Positions 51,700 to 61,021 of a DNA stretch of 64,000 bases are shown in pieces. The notes under the pieces were generated by a model. The model ran no database searches, was not told the origin of the DNA, and saw only the letters and a list, made by a program, of their open reading frames with translations. Where the stretch lies: the NCBI RefSeq assembly GCF_947489365.1, contig NZ_CANLDB010000003.1:536908-600907 (forward strand), written 5' to 3'. How positions within the stretch are numbered: the stretch's first letter is position 1; each line of letters begins with the position of its first letter. Origin of the DNA: an uncultured Nocardioides sp. (lineage in GTDB: Bacteria > Actinomycetota > Actinomycetes > Propionibacteriales > Nocardioidaceae). The position numbers were made by a program, and so were the translations under genes.

Positions 51700-52803
51700 G
51701 TGAGCGGCACGGGACGCGGCCGGCACGCGGGCGACCGCGCCTGGGTCCACGAGGCGGTCCGGCGGGTCGAGGCCGACGCGAACCGCTCGGCCGACACGCA
51801 CCTGCACGTCCTGTCGCTGCCCGAACCGGTCCGGGCCGCGGGCATCGACCTGTACCTGAAGGACGAGTCGGTCCACCCCACCGGCTCCCTCAAGCACCGC
51901 CTCGCCCGGTCGCTGGTGCTGCACGCGCTGGTGAACGGCTGGGTGGGGCCGACCACCACGCTGGTCGAGGCGTCCTCGGGGTCGACCGCGGTCTCCGAGG
52001 CCTACTTCGCCCGGCTGCTCGGCCTGGACTTCGTCGCCGTCATGCCGGCCTCCACCTCGGCCGAGAAGATCGCCCTGATCGAGTTCGAGGGCGGACGCTG
52101 CCACCTCGTCGACGACCCCGGCGCCATCTACGAGGTGTCCCGGCGCCTCGCCGCGGAGTGCGACGGCCACTTCCTCGACCAGTTCACCTACGCCGAGCGC
52201 GCCACCGACTGGCGGGGCAACAACAACATCGCCGAGTCGATCTTCGACCAGCTCGCGCTGGAGCGGCACCCCGTCCCCTCCTGGGTCGTCGTCGGCGCGG
52301 GCACCGGCGGCACCTCGGCCACGATCGGGCGCTACGTCCGCTACCGCCGCCACGACACCCGCGTGTGCGTCGCCGACCCGGAGGGCTCCGCCTTCCACGC
52401 GGGCTGGCACGACGACGACCCGACGGCGACCGGCGTCGGGTCCCGCATCGAGGGCATCGGACGCCCCCGCGTCGAGCCGTCCTTCGTGCCCGGCGTCGTC
52501 GACGACGTGGTCCGGGTCCCCGACGCCGCGTCGATCGCCGCCGCCCGCTGGTGCACCGCAGTGCTCGGCCGGTCCGCGGGCGGCTCCACCGGCACGTCGC
52601 TGTGGGCCGCGCTCGGCCTCGTCGAGGAGATGCGCCGCGCCGGCGAGCAGGGGTCCGTGGTCACGCTGCTGTGCGACGGCGGAGAGCGGTACGCCGGGAC
52701 CTACTACGACGACGTCTGGGTCGCGGGCCAGGGCCTGGACGTCGCGCCGTACGCGGCGACCCTGGAGCGGTTCTCCGCGACGGGGGAGTGGCGGATGCCC
52801 TAG
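51700..52803 (+). CDS. PLP-dependent cysteine synthase-family enzyme (Cds1-like)
   Basis: Fold-type II PLP enzyme of 367 residues. The PLP lysine is K65 in [13 protein letters not shown], the substrate-binding loop is [13 protein letters not shown], and the phosphate-binding glycine loop is [18 protein letters not shown]. In place of typical CysK/CysM features it resembles the actinobacterial subgroup that includes the M. tuberculosis cysteine desulfhydrase Cds1 (Rv3684). It therefore may degrade cysteine to pyruvate, H2S and ammonia, or act as a synthase. GTG start 6 nt after the DUF4229 stop. Confidence 0.83.
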   Translation: MSGTGRGRHAGDRAWVHEAVRRVEADANRSADTHLHVLSLPEPVRAAGIDLYLKDESVHPTGSLKHRLARSLVLHALVNGWVGPTTTLVEASSGSTAVSEAYFARLLGLDFVAVMPASTSAEKIALIEFEGGRCHLVDDPGAIYEVSRRLAAECDGHFLDQFTYAERATDWRGNNNIAESIFDQLALERHPVPSWVVVGAGTGGTSATIGRYVRYRRHDTRVCVADPEGSAFHAGWHDDDPTATGVGSRIEGIGRPRVEPSFVPGVVDDVVRVPDAASIAAARWCTAVLGRSAGGSTGTSLWAALGLVEEMRRAGEQGSVVTLLCDGGERYAGTYYDDVWVAGQGLDVAPYAATLERFSATGEWRMP

Positions 52804-52814
52804 CGTCGGGCCCC

Positions 52815-53387
52815 ATGCGGTACGACGCGCTCCCGGCCTCGGCGGCGTGGCGGCACCAGGGTGCCCGCGACGGCCACGAGGTGCTGGTCACCGACCGGTC
52901 GGTGCGCGGACCGCGGCTGCGGGGCGTGACGACCGCCGTCGAGGACGGCGTGGGCTGGTCGGTGAGCTACGAGCTCGACGTCGCGGACGACTGGTCCGTG
53001 CGTCGGGCCGAGGTGCGGAGCCTGACCGCCGACGGCGAGGCCCGCCTGGTCCTGGAGCGCGACGCGGGCGGATGGTCGGTGGACGGGGCCCGGCGGCCCG
53101 ACCTCGACGGCCTCGTCGACGTCGACCTGGAGTCGTCGGCGGTGACCAACACGCTGCCGGTCCACCGGCTCGAGCCGGGCGGGGGCACGCCGACGCCGGC
53201 CGCCGCGCTCTTCGTGCGCGCGACGACCCTGGCGGTGGAGGTGCTCGAGCAGACCTACACCGCGCTCGACGACACCGGGCTCGCGTTCGCCTACGCCGCC
53301 ACGCGCTTCGACGTCGCGTGCAGGCTCACCTACGACCGGCACGGGCTGGTCGTCGACTACCCGGGCCTGGCGACCCGGGTGCGGTGA
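52815..53387 (+). CDS. putative glycolipid-binding family protein
   Basis: A 190-residue protein with an even alternation of strands (GHEVLVTDRSVRGPRLRGVT, WSVSYELDVADDWSVRRAEV, ARLVLERDAGGWSVDG) and RRPDLDGLVDVDLESSAVTN, a typical block of the putative glycolipid-binding family PF06475 (assignment from memory of the family). The fold is a ligand-binding beta barrel. TAGCGT lies 8 nt upstream. The ligand is unknown. Confidence 0.75.
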   Translation: MRYDALPASAAWRHQGARDGHEVLVTDRSVRGPRLRGVTTAVEDGVGWSVSYELDVADDWSVRRAEVRSLTADGEARLVLERDAGGWSVDGARRPDLDGLVDVDLESSAVTNTLPVHRLEPGGGTPTPAAALFVRATTLAVEVLEQTYTALDDTGLAFAYAATRFDVACRLTYDRHGLVVDYPGLATRVR

Positions 53388-53409
53388 CGCCGGGCCGGCG
53401 GGAGGGACC

Positions 53410-53541
53410 TCAGCGGCGCTTGCGGCGCTCGAGCTGGCCGCGGATGCGGCTCTCGGGCTGCCCCAGGACCTTCGAGAGCAGCTGCACGCGGAACACGTAG
53501 GCGGCGACGAGCGCGGCGACGATGAGCAGGACCCAGAGCAT
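53410..53541 (-). CDS. 43-residue membrane protein upstream of menA stop
   Basis: Not obvious because of size: ATG at 53541, TGA at 53410. One membrane helix, LWVLLIVAALVAAYVFRV, followed by a basic amphipathic tail (SRIRGQLERRKRR). It lies 9 nt after the menA stop on the same strand, so it is likely in the menA transcript. Single-helix proteins of this kind often tune membrane enzymes; a link to menaquinone synthesis is inference from position. Confidence 0.65.
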   Translation of the reverse strand: MLWVLLIVAALVAAYVFRVQLLSKVLGQPESRIRGQLERRKRR

Positions 53542-53550
53542 GCTGTGAGT

Positions 53551-54438
53551 CTACGTCGCCCCGGCCAGCAGGAGGCCGACGAAGAGCCCCAGCCCGAGCA
53601 GCAGCTCGGAGACACCGGTCCGGGCGAGCACCGCGATCAGCGCGCGACCCGTGGCGCCCTCGAGGACCGTGCGGACGGCGGGGGCGGCGGGCAGCACGAA
53701 CAGCGAGCCCAGCAGCGCGTACGGCGACGTCGTCACCGCCAGCACCGCGACGGACACGGCGGCGAGGGCGACCAGGCCGGCGTACAGGCGACGGGTGCCG
53801 GGGTCGCCGAGCCGGACGGCGAGGGTGCGCTTGCCCGCCACGGTGTCGGTGGGGATGTCGCGCAGGTTGTTCGCGACGAGGATCGCGCAGGCCAGCGCGC
53901 CGATGCCGACGGCGGCGACGACGCTCGCGGCCAGGGCCGCGCTGTCGGTGGTCTGGACGAAGGTCGTGCCGACCACCGCCACCAGGCCGAAGAAGACGAA
54001 CACCATGACCTCGCCCAGACCGGCGTACCCGTACGGCCGCGACCCGCCGGTGTAGTACCAGGCGGCGAGCACGGAGACGGCGCCCACGGCCACCAGCCAC
54101 CACGCCGTGGTCGCGGCGAGCACCAGCCCGGCGACGGCCGCGACCCCGAAGGCGAGGAACGCCGCCCGCTTGACCGCGCCGGGCGCGGCCAGCCGCGAGC
54201 CGGTCAGACGGACCGGGCCGACCCGGTCGTCGTCCGTGCCGCGGATGCCGTCGGAGTAGTCGTTGGCGTAGTTGACGCCCACCTGGAGCGCCACCGAGAC
54301 GACGAGGGCGAGCAGCGCCTTCCACCACACGGCGCCGTCCGTCCAGGCCGCGACGCCGGTCCCGGCGAGGACGGGCGCGAACGCCGCCGGCAGGGTGCGC
54401 GGCCGCGCACCCTGGACCCACTGAGCCGCAGTCGCCAT
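53551..54438 (-). CDS. menA: 1,4-dihydroxy-2-naphthoate polyprenyltransferase
   Basis: Integral membrane UbiA-family enzyme that attaches the isoprenoid tail in menaquinone synthesis. 295 residues with about eight helices. The two Asp-rich motifs are [17 protein letters not shown] and [23 protein letters not shown] 54438 follows GGAGGATC. It is divergent from menE with 40 bp between the starts. Confidence 0.95.
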   Translation of the reverse strand: MATAAQWVQGARPRTLPAAFAPVLAGTGVAAWTDGAVWWKALLALVVSVALQVGVNYANDYSDGIRGTDDDRVGPVRLTGSRLAAPGAVKRAAFLAFGVAAVAGLVLAATTAWWLVAVGAVSVLAAWYYTGGSRPYGYAGLGEVMVFVFFGLVAVVGTTFVQTTDSAALAASVVAAVGIGALACAILVANNLRDIPTDTVAGKRTLAVRLGDPGTRRLYAGLVALAAVSVAVLAVTTSPYALLGSLFVLPAAPAVRTVLEGATGRALIAVLARTGVSELLLGLGLFVGLLLAGAT

Positions 54439-54478
54439 GCGCAGATCCTCCCAGGACGGGACCTGGGAGGATGTCCCG

Positions 54479-55567
54479 GTGCACTCCCTGCGCCCGGTCT
54501 CGGGTCCGACCGCCGAGGTCGTCGAGGCCCTCGAGGCGTGGTTGGGCAGGACCGACGAGCCGGAGCCGCTGGTCGTCGAGACCTCCGGGTCGACGGGGCG
54601 GCCCAAGCGGGTCGTGCTGTCGCGCCGTGCGCTGGTCGCGTCCGCCGGGGCGACCGCCCGGCGGCTCGGCGCGGAGCGACGCTGGCTGCTCGCGCTCCCC
54701 GTCTCCTACGTCGCCGGGCTGCAGGTCGTCGTCCGCTCGCTGCTCGCGGGGCACCGGCCGGTGCTGGGCGAGGACCACGAGACCTTCGACGAGGCCGTCG
54801 ACGCCCTCGGTGACGACGGGCTGTGCTCGCTGGTGCCGACCCAGCTCGCGCACCTCCTGGACGACGAGGAGGACCTCGCGGCGCTCGCCCGGTTCCACAC
54901 CGTCCTGCTCGGTGGCGGCCCGGTCGACCCGGCGCTGCGGGCCCGGGCGGAGGCGAGCGGCGTCCGCGTCGTCGCGACGTACGGCGCCTCGGAGACCGCC
55001 GGCGGCTGCGTGTACGACGGCCGCCCGCTCGACGGCGTCCGGGTGCGGATCGATGACGGTCCCGGCGGACGGGGCCGGATCCTGCTGGGCGGGCCCACGC
55101 TGGCCGACGGGTACCTCGACGACGTGACGCTGACCGCGGAGACCTTCGACGACGGCTGGTACCGGACCTCAGACGCCGGTCGCTGGCTGGACGACGGGCG
55201 GCTGGACGTCATCGGCCGCCTCGACGACGTCGTCGTCTCCGGAGGGGTCAACGTGCCCGGCCCGGCCGTGGCCGCACGGCTCCGGCAGCACCCCGGGGTG
55301 CGTGAGGCGGAGGTCGTCGGGGTCGACGACCCCGAGTGGGGCCGCCGCGTGGTCGCGCTGGTCGTCCCCGCCACGAGGCCCCCGCTGAAGCCGCCCGCCC
55401 TCGAGCAGCTGCGCGACTTCGTCGGTGCGACCCTGCCGCGGGCGTGGGCGCCGCGCGAGGTCCGCCACGTGGACGCGCTGCCGCTCCTCGACAACGGCAA
55501 GGTCGACCGCCTCGCCCTCGCCGCGCTCGCCGGGTCGGGCGCCGAGGGCGAGGAGGGGGAGGCGTGA
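54479..55567 (+). CDS. menE: O-succinylbenzoate--CoA ligase
   Basis: Adenylate-forming enzyme that makes O-succinylbenzoyl-CoA. 362 residues, a short form typical of actinobacteria. The P-loop is [15 protein letters not shown] near residue 37; [11 protein letters not shown] and [10 protein letters not shown] with [13 protein letters not shown] follow; the C-terminal lysine block is [12 protein letters not shown] 54479 has GGGAGG 8 nt upstream. Overlaps menC by four bases. Confidence 0.94.
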   Translation: MHSLRPVSGPTAEVVEALEAWLGRTDEPEPLVVETSGSTGRPKRVVLSRRALVASAGATARRLGAERRWLLALPVSYVAGLQVVVRSLLAGHRPVLGEDHETFDEAVDALGDDGLCSLVPTQLAHLLDDEEDLAALARFHTVLLGGGPVDPALRARAEASGVRVVATYGASETAGGCVYDGRPLDGVRVRIDDGPGGRGRILLGGPTLADGYLDDVTLTAETFDDGWYRTSDAGRWLDDGRLDVIGRLDDVVVSGGVNVPGPAVAARLRQHPGVREAEVVGVDDPEWGRRVVALVVPATRPPLKPPALEQLRDFVGATLPRAWAPREVRHVDALPLLDNGKVDRLALAALAGSGAEGEEGEA

Positions 55568-56544
55568 GGACGACCCTGCACCCCTGGCGGCTGCCCATGC
55601 GGCTCCGCTTCCGCGGCCTGACGGTCCGTGAGGGGCTGCTGCTGCGCGTCGACGGCCCCGACGGGGAGACCGGGTGGGGCGAGTGGTCGCCGTTCGCGGA
55701 GTACGGCGCCGAGGAGGCCGCCGCCTGGCTGCGGTGCGCCCGCGAGGCCGCCGCCGGGGACTGGCCGGACCCGGTGCGTCACAGCGTCCCGGTCAACGCC
55801 ACCGTCCCCGCGATCGAGGCCGACCGCGCCCGGGCGCTGGTCGCCGCCTCCGGCTGCACCACCGCGAAGGTCAAGGTCGCCGAGCCCGGCCAGGACCTCG
55901 ACGCCGACGCCGACCGGGTCGCCGCCGTCCGCGACGCCCTCGGTCCGGCGGGCCACGTGCGCATCGACGCCAACGGCGCCTGGGACCTCGACACCGCCGT
56001 CGACGCGCTGGCCCGTCTCGACCGCGCCGCCGGCGGACTCGAGTACGCCGAGCAGCCCTGCGCCACCGTGGAGGACCTCGCCGCGCTGCGCCGTCGTACG
56101 CACGTGCCGATCGCGGCCGACGAGTCCATCCGGCGCGCCGCCGACCCCTACCGGGTCCGCGACCTCGAGGCCGCGGACGTCGCCGTCCTGAAGGTGCAGC
56201 CGCTGGGCGGGGTGCGCGCCTGCCTGCGGATCGCGGAGGACATCGGGCTGCCCGTCGTGGTCTCCAGCGCTGTCGAGTCCTCGATCGGCCTCGCCGCCGG
56301 CGTCGCGCTGGCCGCAAGCCTGCCGGACCTGCCCCACGCCTGCGGCCTCGGCACGGCGACCCTGCTGTCCAGGGACCTCGTCGAGCAGCCACTGCTCCCG
56401 CGCGACGGGGCACTGCCGGTGCTCCCCGCCGGCCCGGGCCCCGGGTCGGCCGCCCTGGCCGCCGCCGAGGTGACCGCGGAGCGCGACGCCTGGTGGCGCG
56501 GTCGCTACGACGACGTCGCGGCGCTGCTGGACGGCCGTCGGTGA
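55564..56544 (+). CDS. menC: o-succinylbenzoate synthase
   Basis: Enolase-superfamily dehydratase (326 residues). The catalytic lysine region is CTTAKVKVAEPG, the metal ligands are in RIDANGAWD (Asp), EYAEQPC (Glu) and PIAADESI (Asp), and the second lysine is in VAVLKVQPLGG. It acts between MenD/MenH product SHCHC and MenE. Overlaps menE and menD by four bases each. Confidence 0.95.
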   Translation: MRTTLHPWRLPMRLRFRGLTVREGLLLRVDGPDGETGWGEWSPFAEYGAEEAAAWLRCAREAAAGDWPDPVRHSVPVNATVPAIEADRARALVAASGCTTAKVKVAEPGQDLDADADRVAAVRDALGPAGHVRIDANGAWDLDTAVDALARLDRAAGGLEYAEQPCATVEDLAALRRRTHVPIAADESIRRAADPYRVRDLEAADVAVLKVQPLGGVRACLRIAEDIGLPVVVSSAVESSIGLAAGVALAASLPDLPHACGLGTATLLSRDLVEQPLLPRDGALPVLPAGPGPGSAALAAAEVTAERDAWWRGRYDDVAALLDGRR

Positions 56545-58166
56545 GCGCCTCGACCGGTCAGGACGCCACGGAGCTCGCGCGCGACGTCGTGAGCGCGCTG
56601 CTGGGCGCCGGCGTCCGCGACCTGGTCCTCGCGCCGGGTTCCCGCAACGCCCCGCTCGCGTTCGCCGCGCACGACGCCGAGACCGCGGGCGCCTTGCGGC
56701 TCCACACCCGCATCGACGAGCGCACCGCCGCGTTCCTCGCCCTCGGCCTGACCCGCCACGGGCGCCGCGCCGCCGTGGTCTGCACCTCCGGCACCGCGGC
56801 CGCCCACCTGCACCCGGCCGTGCTCGAGGCCTCCCACGCCGGCGTCCCGATGATCGGGATCACCGCCGACCGGCCCGCGGCCGTCCGCGGCACCGGAGCG
56901 AACCAGACCACCGACCAGGTCGACCTGTACGGCGACGCCGCCGACGCCCTCGACCTCGCCTCGGCACCGCCGGGGCTGCTCGACCGGCTGCTGGCCGCCG
57001 CCCGGGACGGCCGCCCCGTGCACCTCAACGTGCAGCTCGCGCCGCCGCTGGTGCCGGCCCGGAGGTGGGACGACGTCCCCGAGCCGACCGAGCTCCCGGT
57101 GCGGACGACGCCGCGCCGCCGCCGGGTGCCCGACGCCGTCCTGCGGCAGGGGCCGCGGACCGTCGTGGTCGCCGGCGACGACGCCGGTCCGCCGGCCCGG
57201 CAGCTGGCCGAGCGCGCCGGGTGGCCGCTGCTGGCCGAGCCGAGCTCGGGGTCCCGCACCGGCACCCACGCCCTGCGCTGCTACCGCCTGCTGCTCGGCG
57301 CCGGATGGTCGGAGAGGGTGGAGCGCGTCGTCGTCGCCGGCCACCCGACGCTGTCGCGACCCGTGACCGAGCTCCTGACGCGCCCCGACGTCGAGGTCGT
57401 GTCGCTGCGCGCCCGCGGTCGGTGGCCCGACCGGCCGTTCCCCGTCGCCGAGGAGCACGACTCCCTCACCGTGGAGGGCCCCGACGACCCCGCCTGGCTC
57501 GACGCCTGGTGCGCCGCCGACGCCGCCACGGCCGCGGCGGTCGACGCCGCGGTGGCGCGGGGCCCGCTGACGCCGTACGAGGTCGCCGGCGCCGTCGCCG
57601 CAGCGCTCCCGCCCGGCGGGCTGCTCGTGGTCGGGGCCTCGAACCCGATCCGCGACCTCGACGTGATGGCGTCCGGCTGGGGGGTGGGGGAGCGGCGGAT
57701 GGTCGTGGCCAACCGCGGCCTCGCCGGCATCGACGGCACCGTCTCGACGGCCGTCGGCGCCGCGCTCGGGCGCGCGCACAGCAGCCGCAAGCTGGCCCTG
57801 ATCGGCGACGTGACGTTCCTCCACGACGCCAACGGCCTCGTCCTCGGACCCGAGGAGCCACGACCCGACCTGACCCTCGTCGTGGTCAACGACGACGGCG
57901 GGTCGATCTTCGCGACCCTCGAGCAGGGCGGGCCGGCGTACGCCGCGTCGTTCGAGCGGCTCTTCGCCACCCCGCACGGCGTCGACCTGTCCGCCCTCTG
58001 CGCGGCCACCCGCACCCCGCACCGCCGGGTCACGACCCGCGAGGAGCTGACCGCGGCCCTGGCCACGCCCGTGGCCGGGATCGAGGTCGTGGAGGCGGTC
58101 GTGCCGCGGGCCGACCGCCGCGAGGTCGACGCCGCTCTCAAGCGCCTCGCGGTCGGACCAGCCTGA
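56541..58166 (+). CDS. menD: 2-succinyl-5-enolpyruvyl-6-hydroxy-3-cyclohexene-1-carboxylate synthase
   Basis: Thiamine-diphosphate enzyme joining isochorismate and 2-oxoglutarate (541 residues). The N-terminal signature VLAPGSRNAPLAFAAHD, the activating Glu in IDERTAAFLALG, the block ITADRPAAVRGTGANQTTDQ, and the ThDP/Mg site LIGDVTFLHDANGL with VVNDDGGSIFATLEQ are seen. The last 29 nt overlap the convergent GNAT gene. Confidence 0.96.
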   Translation: MSASTGQDATELARDVVSALLGAGVRDLVLAPGSRNAPLAFAAHDAETAGALRLHTRIDERTAAFLALGLTRHGRRAAVVCTSGTAAAHLHPAVLEASHAGVPMIGITADRPAAVRGTGANQTTDQVDLYGDAADALDLASAPPGLLDRLLAAARDGRPVHLNVQLAPPLVPARRWDDVPEPTELPVRTTPRRRRVPDAVLRQGPRTVVVAGDDAGPPARQLAERAGWPLLAEPSSGSRTGTHALRCYRLLLGAGWSERVERVVVAGHPTLSRPVTELLTRPDVEVVSLRARGRWPDRPFPVAEEHDSLTVEGPDDPAWLDAWCAADAATAAAVDAAVARGPLTPYEVAGAVAAALPPGGLLVVGASNPIRDLDVMASGWGVGERRMVVANRGLAGIDGTVSTAVGAALGRAHSSRKLALIGDVTFLHDANGLVLGPEEPRPDLTLVVVNDDGGSIFATLEQGGPAYAASFERLFATPHGVDLSALCAATRTPHRRVTTREELTAALATPVAGIEVVEAVVPRADRREVDAALKRLAVGPA

Positions 58167-58635
58167 GCTCCCACGCCCCGAGCCCGGCGTAGAGCTGGCG
58201 CCCGCCGTCCGGCGCGAAGCCGTGCCGGGCGTAGAAGGCGCGGGCCCGGTGGTTGTCCTCGCTGACCCACAGCATGCAGTCGCCGTCCGGCAGCACCGCG
58301 TGGAGCAGCCGGTCACCGAGGCCCGTCCCGTGCTGGGTGCGCAGCGTGTAGAGCGCGTACAGCTCCTGCGGCGTCGGGGCGTCGTCCATCCGCGCGGGCC
58401 CGGCCACGGCGAAGCCGACGAGGGCGCCGTCGGCGTCCTCGGCCAGCGTGTACGGCGGCCCGTCGGCCAGCGCGGCCTCCCACCGGCGGGTCCAGCCGTC
58501 GACGTCGGCCAGCGTCGGCCCGAGGACCGCGGGGTCGGCGAGGTCGCCGTACGTCTCCGCCCAGCAGCGGCGGTGCAGCGCGCCACCGGCCTCCGCGTCG
58601 TCGGGCGTGGCCGGTCGCAGTCTCACCTCGGGCAT
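58138..58635 (-). CDS. GNAT-family N-acetyltransferase
   Basis: A 165-residue acyltransferase. It starts VRLRPATPDDAEAGGALHRR; the acetyl-CoA loop is TQHGTGLGDRLLHAVL (Q/R-x-x-G-x-G/A type), and WVSEDNHRARAFYARHGFAP is the C-terminal strand-helix. The substrate is unknown. The ATG at 58635 has CAGGAT 6 nt upstream; the longer frame would read through that. Its 3' end overlaps menD on the other strand by 29 nt. Confidence 0.9.
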   Translation of the reverse strand: MPEVRLRPATPDDAEAGGALHRRCWAETYGDLADPAVLGPTLADVDGWTRRWEAALADGPPYTLAEDADGALVGFAVAGPARMDDAPTPQELYALYTLRTQHGTGLGDRLLHAVLPDGDCMLWVSEDNHRARAFYARHGFAPDGGRQLYAGLGAWELRLVRPRGA

Positions 58636-58720
58636 GGCGTCGATCCTGCCCGTGACCCGGTCGTGTCCCGACCGTGACCTCGGGGCGGAACCTCCTCGCC
58701 CAGGCACCCGTCCCACCCGC

Positions 58721-60349
58721 ATGACACCCGCTCGCCGACGCACCCGCCCCGTGGTCCTCGCCCTGGCCGGGGCGCTCGCGCTGGGCTCGCTCGCACTGGC
58801 CTCTCGCGCGGCCACCCCGGTCACGCAGAGCCAGATCGACCCGCGGTCGTACTACGAGGACTACGAGGTCGGGCAGGGCGAGGACCGCACGTTCGCGTTC
58901 TCCGCGCCGGAGATGTCGAGCAGCGACGCCAGCGGGTCGACGACGCGGTCGGGCCCGACGTCGCCCGAGGTCCCGCCGCTCCCGCCGGGGCCGAGGGAGG
59001 ACAACACCTTCGTCGACGCGGGCACCAGCGGGCCCGTGGACCCGGCGGACGACGCGCTCTCGACCTTCGCGCTGGACGTCGACACCGGCTCGTACGGCGT
59101 CGCGCGGACGTGGCTGCGCGACGGGCGACGCCCGCCGCCGGCGTCCGTCCGCGTCGAGGAGTGGGTCAACGCCCAGCAGTACGAGGAGACCGCCGCGGGG
59201 AGCGGCCCCGAGGCCGACGACCTCACGGTCTCCGCCGAGTCGGCACCCTCCCCGTCCTGCGCCGGCACCCAGCTGGTGCGGGTGGCGGTCGACGCGCGCG
59301 AGATCGCCCCCGAGGAGCGGCCGCGGGTGAACGTCACGCTCGTCGTGGACCGCTCGGGCAGCATGGACATCCGCGCCCGGCTCGGGCTCGTGCGGTCCTC
59401 GCTGGCGCTGCTCGCGCAACGCCTCGACCCCGACGACACGGTTGCGGTGGTGGGCTTCGAGGACCGCGCGACCGCGCTGCTCGAGCCGACGCCCGTCAGC
59501 GAGACCGGCCGGATCCTCGACACCATCGAGGACCTGCGGCCCGGTGGCAGCACCAACCTCGCCGCCGGCCTGCGCCTCGGCTACCGCCTGGCGCGGGAGA
59601 ACGTCACGGACGACGCCGTCAACGCGGTCGTCCTCGCCTCCGACGGGGTCGCCAACGTCGGCGCCACCGGACCCGGCTCGATCACCGACCGCATCGCCCG
59701 GGAGGGCCGCGAGGGCATCCACCTCGTGACCGTCGGCTACGGGATGGGCAACTACAACGACCACCTGATGGAGCAGCTGGCCGACTCCGGCGACGGCTTC
59801 TACTCCTACGTCGACACCTACTCCGAGGCCGAGCGGCTGTTCGGCAGCGACCTCGTCACCACCCTCACCCCGGTCGCCGCGGAGGCCCGCGCGCAGGTCG
59901 GCTTCGATCCCGCGGCGGTGTCGTCGTACCGGCTCGTCGGGTACGACAACCGCGCGATCGCCGACGGGGACTTCACGGACCTCGACGTCGACGCGGGCGA
60001 GCTCGGGGCCGGCCACCACGCCACCGCGCTCTACGAGGTCGTCCTCGCCGACGGCGTCGGGCCGGGGACGCCGATCGGCACGGCCGACGTGCGGTGGCGC
60101 TCGACGGGCTCCGGGCAGGCGGAGGGGTCCACCGCCGCGCTGGTGGCGGCCGAGGACGACACCGAGCCGTCCCGGGACCTGCTGCACGCCGCGACCGCCG
60201 CCGACCTCGCCGAGCTGCTGAAGGGGGTGCCCGAGACCGACGGCTGCGAGGTCGACCTCGCGGACCTGCGCGAGCGGGCCGAGGCCGTGGACGCGCCGGA
60301 GCTGGCGGCGATGGTCCGCCAGGCCCAGGCGGCCGGAGGGGGCCGGTGA
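58721..60349 (+). CDS. exported VWA-domain protein (YfbK-like)
   Basis: A 542-residue protein with an N-terminal hydrophobic segment (VVLALAGALALGSLALASRA) and a Ser/Pro/Asp-rich spacer. A conserved N-terminal VWA-associated part (FVDAGTSGP, then STFALDVDTGSYGVARTWL) leads to the VWA domain with the MIDAS DRSGSM (210-215), GGSTNLAAGL and VVLASDGVANVG. The C-terminus is a DUF3520-like region (EQLADSGDGFYSYVDTYSEA onwards). YfbK-like proteins occur at the cell envelope; partner unknown. Confidence 0.85.
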   Translation: MTPARRRTRPVVLALAGALALGSLALASRAATPVTQSQIDPRSYYEDYEVGQGEDRTFAFSAPEMSSSDASGSTTRSGPTSPEVPPLPPGPREDNTFVDAGTSGPVDPADDALSTFALDVDTGSYGVARTWLRDGRRPPPASVRVEEWVNAQQYEETAAGSGPEADDLTVSAESAPSPSCAGTQLVRVAVDAREIAPEERPRVNVTLVVDRSGSMDIRARLGLVRSSLALLAQRLDPDDTVAVVGFEDRATALLEPTPVSETGRILDTIEDLRPGGSTNLAAGLRLGYRLARENVTDDAVNAVVLASDGVANVGATGPGSITDRIAREGREGIHLVTVGYGMGNYNDHLMEQLADSGDGFYSYVDTYSEAERLFGSDLVTTLTPVAAEARAQVGFDPAAVSSYRLVGYDNRAIADGDFTDLDVDAGELGAGHHATALYEVVLADGVGPGTPIGTADVRWRSTGSGQAEGSTAALVAAEDDTEPSRDLLHAATAADLAELLKGVPETDGCEVDLADLRERAEAVDAPELAAMVRQAQAAGGGR

Positions 60350-60375
60350 GGCGCTGCCGCTGACAGGATGGCGTG

Positions 60376-61017
60376 ATGCGACTGACCAAGCTCGGACACG
60401 CCTGCGTGCGGATCACCCACGACGGCGGCACCGTGGTGATCGACCCGGGGATGTTCACCGACGCGGAGGCGGTCGACGGCGCGGACGTCGTCCTGCTCAC
60501 CCATGAGCACCCCGACCACTACGACGTCGACCACCTGCGCCGCACCGACGCGCCCGTGCTGACGATCGCGGCCGTCGCGGAGCGGATCCGCGCCGACGCC
60601 CCGGACGTCGCCGAACGGGTCCGCGTCGTGGCCCCGGGCGAGTCCTTCGAGGCCGCCGGCATCCCCGTGGTCGCCGTCGGCGAGCTGCACGCGGTGATCC
60701 ACCCCGAGATGCCGCGGTTCGACAACTCGGGCTACACGCTCGCCGTCGACGACGTCGTCGTCCACCACCCGGGCGACTCCCTCGTGGTGCCGCCGAGCCC
60801 GGTCGACGTCCTGCTCGTGCCGTCGTCGGCGCCCTGGCTGAAGGCGAGCGAGGCCGTCGACTACGCGCGCCGGGTCGGGGCGCGGCGCAACGTGGCGATC
60901 CACGACCGGATCTACACCGAGGCCGCCCACCAGATGCTCGCCGGCCACATGGGTCGCTTCCTCTCACCCGCCGGTCAGGAGTACCTGCGCCTGGCCGACG
61001 GCGAGGACCTCGCCTAG
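60376..61017 (+). CDS. MBL-fold metal-dependent hydrolase (UlaG-like)
   Basis: A 213-residue metallo-beta-lactamase-fold protein. The metal motif H-x-H-x-D-H is THEHPDHYDVD with H43, H45, D47 and H48; HACVRI and VIDPGMFTDA lead to it, and later ligands are in VHHPGDS and IHDRIYTE. CAGGAT 6 nt before the ATG suggests a leaderless message. Reaction unknown; the shape fits UlaG/YtkL-type L-ascorbate or nucleic-acid-like hydrolases. Confidence 0.88.
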   Translation: MRLTKLGHACVRITHDGGTVVIDPGMFTDAEAVDGADVVLLTHEHPDHYDVDHLRRTDAPVLTIAAVAERIRADAPDVAERVRVVAPGESFEAAGIPVVAVGELHAVIHPEMPRFDNSGYTLAVDDVVVHHPGDSLVVPPSPVDVLLVPSSAPWLKASEAVDYARRVGARRNVAIHDRIYTEAAHQMLAGHMGRFLSPAGQEYLRLADGEDLA

Positions 61018-61021
61018 GTTC

